Assembly: GCA_023375785.1 (NCBI GenBank)
Contig: SZWC01001172.1
Coordinates: 200,442 to 264,441, forward strand
Length of the DNA stretch: 64,000 nucleotides
Source: Penium margaritaceum
Lineage: Eukaryota; Streptophyta; Zygnematophyceae; Desmidiales; Peniaceae
Reading direction: 5' to 3'
Shown here: piece after piece, positions 1-10,500 of the stretch
Position numbering within the stretch: position 1 is the stretch's first letter
Layout: each line of letters starts with the position of its first letter
Position numbers and translations under genes: made by a program
The notes under the pieces: generated by a model
Told to the model about the DNA's origin: nothing
The model's input: only the letters and a program-made list of their open reading frames with translations
The model's database searches: none

Positions 1-2675
1 AGTGGCTGTGGCTGTTGTTGCTGCTGTGGCGGATGCTGCTGCTGTTGGCCGGGCCACATCTGGTTGTAATACTGCTGCCACTGCTGGACCATGGGGTCCT
101 GAGAAGCTGGTTCAGGGCGCGGAGCTGCTTGTCTCTTGTGAGGGCTGTCCCGCGCGATGTGTTCCAGGCTTTGGCACATGTAACAGGCTTTTGGTTTCTA
201 CTACTGCGGAGGTGGAGCGGGTGAGGATGAAGGTGCGTGGGCATCAGCGCCCTGGTATTGTCGAGTCGACCGTTGCCTGGTGAAGATATCTGTGGCGTCC
301 CGCACCGCATCTTGCAGGGATGGGTAGCGGTCTGCGATCATGAGACTGTTGATCTCGTCCGGAAGGGCGCGGATAAGGTTCTGTAGGAGAACCCACAGCG
401 GCAGTCCTTCCCCCTGTGGACTCTTGGCCACTGAGGCCCATGTCAGGAACTAGTCCAAGAATCTGCGGATGTCATCATCCTTGCGCATGACCTCTTTCTC
501 AATCTTCCGCAACGCTTCTTCCTTTGTGAGATGTTTAAAGCGTTCTATGAGGACGTTGCCAAAGTCCTCAAAAGATGGAAAAGGTGCTCGCGCGTTATAC
601 AAGTCCGCTGCTGCTCCCTGAAGGTGGAGTTCCGCGGTGGCGAGGCAGAGGTCCGGCGGAATCCGGCCGATGCTAGTGTAGAGGGTGATTTGTTTGAGCC
701 AGACCCAGGGGTCTTCCTCCGGGGCGCCTTTGAAAGAATCTAGTCGGGGAATGTTGGCAGGCTCGGAACGGATGTACTGCAGCTGCGCGACGGTGCTGCG
801 GTTAGTCGTCAATGCAGTCACAGCATGTGGCGGGGGGAGGGCAGCAGGTAGAGCTGCGGAATATCCATTTGCATGGATCGGCATCTGGAGGTGCCCCGCG
901 GGCATGGGAAGACTTGCTTGCGTGGGAGGGAGAGGCATGTACCAGGAAGAGGGAGCGGTTGTGGAGGTGGTGTAGGGTGTGGAGAAGAATGCCATCCCAC
1001 TCGGCAGCATCGGGGTTCCTTGTGCCGGTGGTACTGCTGTCTGCGATACCCAGTACATCGGAACCGGTGGGGCTGTGGCCGCGGTATGGGGAGGAGCTGC
1101 AACTCCAGCGCTGGTGGTCATGTGCGGATTCCCTTGCAGCAGCTGTGGGGGCAGGTACAAGTGGCTCTGTGCAGTTTGTTGTGGTGTTGGCAGCGAGGCC
1201 TGGGGAGGAGCCCCAACTGCCATTGTTCCCACTGGCTGTTTGTGGTGGAACTGCTGGGAGGTGGGCATGTGTTGCTGCGGAGTCAGGTTGGGCGCGATCG
1301 TCTGCGGCACCATTCCCACCGGCATCGGACCCATCTGTTGTTGTGTCTGGATCGTCCACAGGGCCGGCACTACCGCAGGAGGTCGCGTTATAGCCATCAG
1401 CTGTGTTCCACCTCCAATCGCTTGCTGCTGCTGACTCGTTGGTTGGGTCCCAGTCGGCAGAGGCTGGGCCGTGTTCCCTTGGTAGTTGACTCCGCTGCCG
1501 GGCTGAGGCATCTATTCTGGCAGCTGCGGGACTGCGGAGGGCCCAGCCATCGTTCCCAGTTGCATCGTGGGCTGCAGTGGCACATGCGCCGGCTGCCGTG
1601 ATCCCGCTGTGGGCGGATGCGACATGGCCGCCGCCTGCACGGTGCCCATCATCATCTGCTGCTGTGGTGGTGTACCTGTCGCAGGTGGCTGCGAGGGTGC
1701 TCCGGTTGGCATAGTGATCGGACTTGGCTATGAGGCGGGGAGCCGTTGCGTCGTATTCGCCTATCCACCCCCCGTCTGCTGCTGCTGCGGATAACTCGGT
1801 GGCTGGACCACTTCGATTGCTTGGAGCTACGCGACCGCTCCCGCGGTTGTTCCCATGGTCGGGAGAGTCTGACCCATAGTGAGTTGGTTCATAGGTGGCT
1901 GCGCAACTCCCGATGCCTGCACTGGCATAGGCATCCCCATCTGCGTGCCGGCTGTGGGTTGTGCGGATACAACCATCTGCTGCGGCTGTAGTTCTGGCCC
2001 AGGTGGTTCCGCGATTAGAGCGCCCGTAGTTGTCCCGGCCGGCTGCCGCGGCGGGTTTGTGTCCTGAGGCATCCCAAGGGCGGGATTCAGGAGTCCCATC
2101 CTCGGCTGCTGCGCCGACATCCATTGCTCGTCTGGTGCTAGTGTTTCGGGAATCCCTGAATGCTCGGGGCTCAGTGGTAAGGGTTGCGGGTGTGCTGGCG
2201 GGGGCACGTGCTACACCTCTGTTCCGCCAGGGTCCTGCTGCTGCTGTCCGCCCCGACGCCGATACACCAGTCCGCGGTAGACCTCGAGCTCTCCACCACC
2301 GGAGGATTCCTGCAGGGAAGGTGGCGCATCGGAGAACCACTGCGCCCCAAGTGGCGCAATTGGCTGGCCCCCCTGGCCCTGTTGATGCTGGGCCGATCCA
2401 TGGCTGTCGGAATTGTGGACACTCTCCACCTCCGCATGTTCGGCGAGCGCATCCATAATGCGGTGCCAGTGCAGCTGCTCCAACCACTTGGTTACTCGTC
2501 GATGTTGGGCGAGCGGATCGGAGCCCGGCGAGGAGCTGACTGGTGCGCGGGACAATACACGTGAGGAATCCCGGCTTCCCGCGCAGGTCGCAGCCCGTCG
2601 TGGCAGGAAGCTCTGCGCTGATGACAACTGCTGCCGGCGCCTTGTGTCCGGATGCACGAAGCTAGCCGCCGACAT
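1..2675 (-). pseudogene. gag: Ty3/gypsy-type Gag polyprotein, interrupted by in-frame TAG codons; continues past the left edge
   Basis: One reading frame runs leftwards from ATG at 2675 to base 1 (about 890 codons). The first two thirds are Gln/Pro/Met-rich low-complexity sequence. A Retrotrans_gag-like capsid core follows from about 740 to 300: a LDSFKG start, a DPWVWL motif, an AELHLQGAAADLY segment, then IERFKHL. A zinc knuckle sits at 144-185 in the form C-x2-C-x4-H-x4-S, the last Cys replaced by Ser. Eight in-frame stops are visible (2211, 1827, 1761, 1728, 1512, 450, 201, 198); all are TAG, and the surrounding sequence suits Gln. Gag would form the particle shell and bind RNA. Protease and pol would lie beyond the left edge. 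The capsid and knuckle order point to gypsy Gag; exact clade unknown. Open frames on other phases here, including one of 561 codons, are shadows. Confidence 0.8.
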
Positions 2676-3812
2676 GAACAACTGATCTGAAAGGCACGTG
2701 CAATTCTGCTGATAGAGAGCAAAGAATTGTCCACGCTCACCGCACCAAGACACTGATACCCCCAATTATGCCGCTCCCTTGATTTTTCCGCAGATGAGAA
2801 CTCTCCGCGGAACCCCGCGGATTACTCTTTCTACTACTATGAGTTGACTAGAGATGCTCAGCGAGGTGCGGCTATCACCCCTAGTCTAGAGGTCACTCCG
2901 CGGACCACAAGTCATGGACTACTGCGGCTGCACCCTATGATAAGTATCTCTCCGCGGACTACTGGAATGCAACAACCCACAAAGGAAGATCCCAACTATT
3001 AGCTATGTCGCGGATCACAGTTTCACACCTGCGTAGGTACCTCACCGATGAATGACGCTCCGCGTTCCACTTCTTCCCACACGGGAGTCCACCACCTCGT
3101 GGCGTCCGACTCCTCTCCGCGGAACCCAGTTCCGCGGCCGTGTGTAAGCAAGGGACACCGCCGGCAGCCCACCTCAATCGGACTTTTGGTTCTTTACGCG
3201 CCTACTCCCATAGTCCGCGGACTGGACTCCAAGAGTTTACTGAAGGCAAGAGGGCAATGGGCGGAACACCAAAATGTGAGTAGGTCAATGACTTTGATAA
3301 AGCTGATGGCGGAGTACATGGAATTCTCTGCAAGACAAGCAAGTCTGAGTTGCCATCTTTCTACTGCTAGCGAGGCCCCTTTTCTACTCGGGACTCCGCG
3401 CGGCGTGTCTACACGCCGACGGTCTCATCCCTCTCACATCCTCCTACTCCTACTCGGACTCCACGCGGTGCGGCTACGCACCGCGGGTCTCGTCCCACAC
3501 GCTGTCTTCTCTACTGGTCACTTTCTTCAACTGCGGTTCGTACACGCGGTTCTTCGTGTTCTTCCTTGAATCTTCGTCTTGTGCGGTGTGTCTCCCGAGG
3601 TTCCTCCGTAATTGATGCTTAGTCGCTTGTGTTGATTGGTCGTTTCTCCTCTGATTGCTTAATTCCTCCGCAGTTCGGCCTGCGCTTTGTCAGTGGCCGC
3701 GGATCATGCTTTGGCTTGTCCCTGTTTCCTTCGCACCGCGGCATTTCCCTTCACTGCTTCCCGCCTAGCCACCAATCCTTTGGCCGAGAGGAACCGGTGT
3801 AAACGAACATTC
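2676..3812 (-). other. Leader/LTR-like region upstream of the gypsy Gag, rich in CCGCGG
   Basis: No convincing coding sequence. The stretch lies upstream of the minus-strand Gag start, so it should hold the leader, primer site and part of a 5' LTR. CCGCGG recurs about every 100 bp, usually as CTCCGCGGA. No LTR end can be proven because the partner LTR is outside the window. Confidence 0.4.
2749..2765 (-). promoter_or_regulatory. Possible primer-binding site of the gypsy element (weak)
   Basis: Read on the minus strand the bases are TTGGGGGTATCAGTGTC. The core GGTATCAG equals the start of the usual plant site complementary to the 3' end of initiator tRNA-Met (TGGTATCAGAGC), but the match ends there. 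The position, about 75 bases upstream of the Gag ATG, is suitable. Confidence 0.3.
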
Positions 3813-4316
3813 GTCTGCGGCGACCCTTCCACCGGTGCCCTGCCCCCTGCTTTCCCGGATCCGCGCCTACCCCTCGCTCAACCGCATCCGCGGGAGCCAG
3901 CATACCATGCGCGGATCCTTTGCCTTCCTGACTCCTGTTCTGCCGGTTGCTTCTTCTGCGGAGCTGCGGCAAGATTGTGTGTGACACTGATGCCCCCAAC
4001 CCCCCCCCNNNNNNNNNNNNNNNNNNNNNNNNNNNNNNNNNNNNNNNNNNNNNNNNNNNNNNNNNNNNNNNNNNNNNNNNNNNNNNNNNNNNNNNNNNNN
4101 NNNNNNNNNNNNNNNNNNNNNNNNNNNNNNNNNNNNNNNNNGTCTGCGGCGACCCTTCCACCGGTGCCCTGCCCCCTGCTTTCCCGGATCCGCGCCTACC
4201 CCTCGCTCAACCGCATCCGCGGGAGCCAGCATACCATGCGCGGATCCTTTGCCTCCCTGACTCCTGTTCCGCCGATTGCTTCTTCTGCGGAGCTGCGGCA
4301 GAATTGTGTGTGACAC
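3813..4316. repeat. 175-bp direct duplication flanking an assembly gap
   Basis: Bases 3813-3987 recur almost unchanged at 4142-4316, offset 329. Differences are few, for example in the stretch before the shared CTTCTTCTGCGG. After the first copy the sequence runs into a C tract and then the gap. This looks like a tandem repeat of at least 329-bp period whose C-rich spacer could not be assembled. Confidence 0.8.
4009..4141. other. Assembly gap (133 N)
   Basis: A run of N follows directly on a poly-C tract. Its length may be nominal. Open frames translated across it are meaningless. Confidence 0.99.
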
Positions 4317-7300
4317 ACGTACTTACACACACTTACACGCACTTACACGCACTTACACGCACTTACACATACTTACACACACTTACACACACTTACACGC
4401 ACTTACACACACTTACACACACTTACACGCACTTACAAGCACTTGTATGCACTTACACGCATTTACACGCACTTACACGCACTTATACGTACTTACACGC
4501 AATTACATGCACTTACAAGCACTTACAAGAACTTACACGTACTTACACGCACTTACATGCACTTATACGCAATTGCACACACTTACACGCACTTATACAC
4601 ACTTACACATACTTATACACACTTACACGTACTTACACGCACTTACACGCACGTATATGCACTTACACATACTTACATGTACTGACACGCACTTACACGC
4701 ACATATACGCACTTGCACACACTTACACGCACTTATACGCACTTACACGCACTTACACGCACTTACACGCACTTACACGCAGTCAATTGCACTTACACCC
4801 ACTTACACGTACTTGCACAGACGTACACGCACTTACACGCACTCACACATACTTACCAACACTTACAAACACATACATGCACTTACACGCACTTACACAC
4901 ACTTACACATTCTTACACACACTTACATGCACTTACACGCACTTTCACACACTTACACGCACTTATACGCACTTACACACTCACTTACACACAGTTACAC
5001 ACACTTACATGTACTTACACACACTTACACGCACTTACACGTATTTGCACACACTTACAAGCACTTACACGGACGTACACGCACTTACACACACTTACAC
5101 GCACTTACACATACTTAAACATAGTTACGCATACTTACACGCACTTACATGCACTTACACACACTTACACACACTAACATGCACTTACAGGCACTTACAT
5201 GTACTTACACGTACTTACACGTAGTTACACGCAATTATACCCACTTACACGTACTAATATGCACTTACATGCACTTACACGCACTTATTCGCACTTACAT
5301 TTACTTATACGCACTTACACGAAGTTACATGTACTTATACACACACGCACTTATACACACTTATACGCACTTACACAGAATTACACACACTTACAAGCAC
5401 TTACACGCACTTACACGTACTTACATGCACTTACAAGTACTTATACATACTTACACGCGGTTACGCGCAGTTACACGCAGTTAAACGTACTTACACGTAC
5501 TTACACGCACTTACACGTACTTATCCACACTTACATGCACTTACATGCACTTATACGCAATTACACATACTTACACACCATTACACGCACTTACACGTAC
5601 ATACACGCACCTACAGATACTTACACAATGTTCCACGCACTTACACGCACTTACACACACTTACACATACTTATACGCACTTCCACGCATTTACACGTAC
5701 TTGCACGTACTTGTACGCACTTACACATACTTACACGTACTTACACGCACTTATACGCACTTACAGGCACTTACATGCAGTAACATGCACTTACACGCAC
5801 TTACATACACTTAAACGCACTTACGCACACTTACACGCACTTACACACACTTATACACACTTACACGCACTTACAAGAACTTACATATAGTTACACCCAC
5901 TAACACGCAGCTACACGCACTTACACATACTTACACGTACCTACACACACTTACACGCACTTACACGCACTTACACGCACTTACACGCACTTACACACAC
6001 TTACACGCACTTACACGTACTTGCATGCACTTTCACACACTTACACATACTTGCACACACTTACACACACTTACACGCAGTTATACGCACTTACACCTAT
6101 TATACGCACTTACACGCACTTACGTACTTACACGCACTTATAGGCACTTGCACGCACTTACACGCACTTACACGCACTTACACGCACTTACACGTACTTA
6201 CACGTACTTACACGCACTTACACGCACTTACACGTAGTTGCACGCACTTTCACACACTTACACGTACTTGCACACACTTACACACACTTACATGCATTCA
6301 CACGCACTTACACGCACTTATACTCACTTACACACACTTACACGCAGTTAACTGCACTCACACACACTTACATGTACTTACACGAGCTTACACGCACTTA
6401 CACGTATTTACACGTACTTACTAGTACTTACAAACACCTACACATACTTACACGCACTTACATGCACTTACACATACTTACACGTACTTACACGTACTTA
6501 CACGTACTTACACGCACTTACATGCACGTACACGCACTTACATACACTTACACGCACTTACACGTATTTACACATACTTACATGCACTTACACGCACATA
6601 CATGCACTTACAGGCACTTACACGCACTTGTACACACCTACACATACTTACACGCTCTTACACATACTTACACACACTTACGCGCACTTAGAAAGAGTTA
6701 ATTGCACTTACTGATACTTACACATACTTACACAAACTTACAGGCACTTACAGCCACTTACACGTACTTACACGCACTTACAAACACTTACATGCACTTA
6801 CACGTACTTACACACACATACACACACTTACACACACTTACACACACTTATATGCACTTACACATACTTACACGCACTTACACACACTTACACACACTTA
6901 CACACAGTTACACGCAGTTATACGCAGTTACACGCACTTACACACACTTACACGTACTTACACATTCTTACAAGAACATACACGCACTTACACACACTTA
7001 CACTTACTTACACGCACTTACACGTACTTACACGCAGTTACATGCACTTACACGCACTTACATACACTTACACATACTTACACACACTTACATGTACTTA
7101 CACGCACTTACACGTACTTACACACACTTACACGTACTTACACACACTTACACACAGTTACATGTACTTATACACACTTTTATGTAGTTACACGCAGTTA
7201 CACACAATTACACACAGTTACACATAATTACACGCACTTACACACACTTACACGCACTTACACATACTTATACACACACATACTTACATACACTTACACG

Positions 7301-7544
7301 CTCTTACAAGCACTTACACGTACTAACACGCACTTGCACATACTTACACGCAGTTATACACACTTTCACGTACTTATACGCACTTACATGCACATACATG
7401 CACTTACATGCACATATACGCACGTATACACACTTACACACACTTACATGCATTTACTGGTACTTACACGCACTTACACACAATAACATGCACGTATACG
7501 CACTTACACGCACTTACACACACTTACATGCACTTACACGCACT
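4317..7544. repeat. 10-bp minisatellite array, consensus ACTTACACGC
   Basis: About 320 tandem copies over 3.2 kb. Common variants are ACTTACACAC, ACTTACATGC and ACTTACACGT, mostly changes at the single CpG. Register changes are rare. Because 10 is not a multiple of 3 and the unit makes no stop on the plus strand, all three plus frames read the same ten-residue cycle TYTHLHALTR. The long open frames here, up to several hundred codons, are artefacts; nothing suggests translation. Confidence 0.97.
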
Positions 7545-7548
7545 GTAA

Positions 7549-10500
7549 CTAGTTGTGCCCTAGTTGCGTCCAAGCTGCGCCCAAGTCGCCCACTAGTCGC
7601 GCCCTAGTCGCGCCCTAGTTGCGCCCTAGTTGCGCACTAGTTGCACCCTAGTTGCGCCCTAGTTGCGCCCTAGTTGCGCCCTAGTTGTGCCCTAGATGCG
7701 TCCTAGTTGCGCCGTAGCTGCGCTCTAGTGGCCCCCTAGTTGCGCCCTAGTTGCGCCCGGGCGCCCTAGTTGCGCCCTAGTTGCGCCCTACTTGTACCCT
7801 ACTTGCACCCTAGTTACGCACTAGTTGCGCCCTAGTTGCGTCCTAGTTGGGCCCTAGTTGCGCCCTAGTTGCGCCCTACTTGCGCCCTACAGGCGCCTAC
7901 TTGCGCCCTAGTTGTGCCTCAGTTGGGCACTAGCTACGCCCTAGTTGTCTCCTAGTTGCGCCCTTAGTTGCGTCTTACTAACGCCCTAGTTGCGCCTTAG
8001 TTGCGCCCTAGTTGCGCCCAACTTGCAGACTAGTTGTACCCTAGTTGCGCCCGAGTTGCGCCCTAGGTGCGCCCTAGTAACACCCTACTTGCGCCCTAGT
8101 TGCGCCCTAGTTACGCCCTAGTTACGCCCTAGTTGCGCCATAGTTGCGCCCTAGTTGCGCCCTAGTTGCGTCCTACTTGTGCCCTAGTTGCGCCCTAGTT
8201 GCGCCCTACTTGCGCCCTAGTTGCGCCTCAGTTGGGCAATAGCTACGTCCTAGTTGTCCCCTAGTTGCGTCCTAGTTGCGTCCTACTTGCGCCCTAGTTG
8301 CGCCCTAGTTACGCCCTAGTTACGCCCTAGTTGCGCCATAGTTGCGCCCTAGTTGCGCCCTAGTTGCGTCCTACTTGTGCCCTAGTTGCGCCCTAGTTGC
8401 GCCCTACTTGCGCCCTAGTTGCGCCTCAGTTGGGCAATAGCTACGTCCTAGTTGTCCCCTAGTTGCGTCCTAGTTGCGTCCTACTTGCGCCCTAGTTGCG
8501 CCCTAGTTACGCCCTAGTTACGCCCTAGTTGCGCCATAGTTGCGCCCTAGTTGCGCCCTAGTTGCGTCCTACTTGTGCCCTAGTTGCGCCCTAGTTGCGC
8601 CCTAGTAACACCCTACTTGCGCCCTAGTTGCGCCCTAGTTGCGCCCTAGTTGCCCCCAGTTGCGCCCTAATTGCGCCCTAGTTGCACCCTAGCTACACCC
8701 TAGTTGCGCCCTAGTTGCATTCTAGTTGCGCCCTAGTTGCGCCCTAGTTGCGCCTTAGTTGCGCCCTAGTTGCGCCCTAGTTACGCCCTAGTTGTGCCCT
8801 AATTACGCCCTAGTTGCGCCTAGTTGCGCCCTAGTTGCGCCCTCGTTGCGCCTTAGTTGTGCCCTAGTTGTACCCTACTTGCACCCTACTTGCGCCCTAG
8901 TTGCGCCCTTCTTGCATCCTAGTTGCGTCTTAGTTGACCCCTAGTTGCGCCCTAATTGCGCCCTTCTTGCACCCTTATTGCACCCTACTTACACCCTATT
9001 CGCGCCCTACTTGCGCCCTAGTTGCGCCTCAGTTGGGCACTAGCTACACCCTAATTGTGCCCTAGATGCGCCCTAGTTGCGTCTTACTTGCACCCTACTT
9101 GCGCCCTAGTTGCACCCTAGTTGCGCCCTGCTTGCACTCTAGTTATGCCCTAGTTGCACCCTAGTTGCGCCCTAATTGCGCCCTAGTTGCGCCCTGGTTG
9201 CGCACAAGTTGCAACCTACTTGCGCCCTACATGCATCCTACTTGCACCCTAGTTGCGCCTCAGTTGGGGACTAGCTACGCCCTAGTTGTATCATAGTTGC
9301 ACCCTAGTTGCGTCCTACTTGTACCCTATTTGTGCCCTAGTTACGCCATAGTTGCGCCCTAGTTGCGCCATAGTTGCGCCCTAGTTGCGTCCTAGCTGTG
9401 CCCTAGTTGCGCCCTAGTTGCGCCCTAGTTGCGCCCAGGCCGCGTCCTAGTCGCGCCCTAGTTGCGCCCTAGTTGTGCCCTAGTTGTGCCCTAGTTGCGC
9501 CCTAGCTGCGCCCTAGTTGCGCCCTAGTTGCCCCCAGTTGCGCCCTAATTGCAACCTAGTTGCGCCCTGGTTGCGCCCTAGTTGTGACCTAGTTACGCCC
9601 TAGTTGCGCCCAAGTCGCGCCCTATTCGCGTCCTAGTCGCGCCCTAGTTGCGCCCTAGTTGTGCACTAGTTGCACCCTAGTTGCGCCCTAGTTACACCCT
9701 AGTTCTGCCCAAGTTGTGCCCTAGTTGCGTCCTAGTTGCACCCTAGTGGCGCCCTAGTTTCCCCCTAGTTGCACCCTTGTTGCATCCGGGCACCCTAGTT
9801 GCGCCCTAGTTGCGCCCTACTTGCACCCTAGTTGCACCCTAGCTACGAACTAGTTGCACCCTAGTTGCGTCCTAGTTGCATCCTAGTTGCGCCCTAGTTG
9901 CGCCCTACTTGCGCCTTTCTGGCGCCTACTTGCGCCCTAGTTGTGCCTCAGTTGGGCACTAGCTACGCCCTAGTTGTCCCCTAGCTGCGCCCTATTTGTA
10001 TCCTACTTGCGCCTTAGTTGCGCCTTAGTTGCGTCCTAGTTGCGCCCAACTTGCACACTAGTTGCACCCTAGTTGCGCCCTAGTTGCGCCCTAGTTGCGC
10101 CCTAGTTGCGCCCTAGTTGTGCCCTAGTTGCGCCCTAGTTGCGCCCTAGTCACGTCATAGTTGCGCCCTAGTTACACCCTAGTTGCGCCATTCTTCCGCC
10201 CTTACTGCACCCTACTTACGCCCTACTGGCGCCCTACTTGCGCCCTAGTTACGCCTTAGATGGGCACTAGCTACGCCCTAGTTGTGCCCTAGTTGCTCCC
10301 TAGTTGCGTCTTATTTGCGCCCTACTTGCGCCATAGTTGCGCCCTAGTCGCACCGTAGTCGTGCCCTAGTTGCGCCTTACTTGCGCCCTAGTTGCACCCT
10401 AGTTGCGCCCTAGTTGCACCCTAGTTCCGCCCTAGTTGTGCCCTAGTTGCGTCATAGTTGCGCCCTAGTTGCGCCCTAGTTGCGCCCTAGTTGCGCCCTA

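Noticed and set aside
802-2487. A 561-codon minus-strand open frame over the gypsy Gag
   Set aside because: It is in a different phase from the capsid core and zinc knuckle. High GC and CAG/GCC repeats leave the alternative frame open by chance.
1-2675. Reassigned TAG codon (Gln) in this genome
   Set aside because: Other decayed elements in the window contain TAA and TGA as well as TAG, and the stops fit C-to-T decay. Not formally excluded without host genes.
4317-7544. Long plus-strand open frames of Thr/Tyr/His/Leu repeats
   Set aside because: They follow from a stop-free 10-bp unit read in any phase; all three frames are equally open and no start, domain or codon bias is present.
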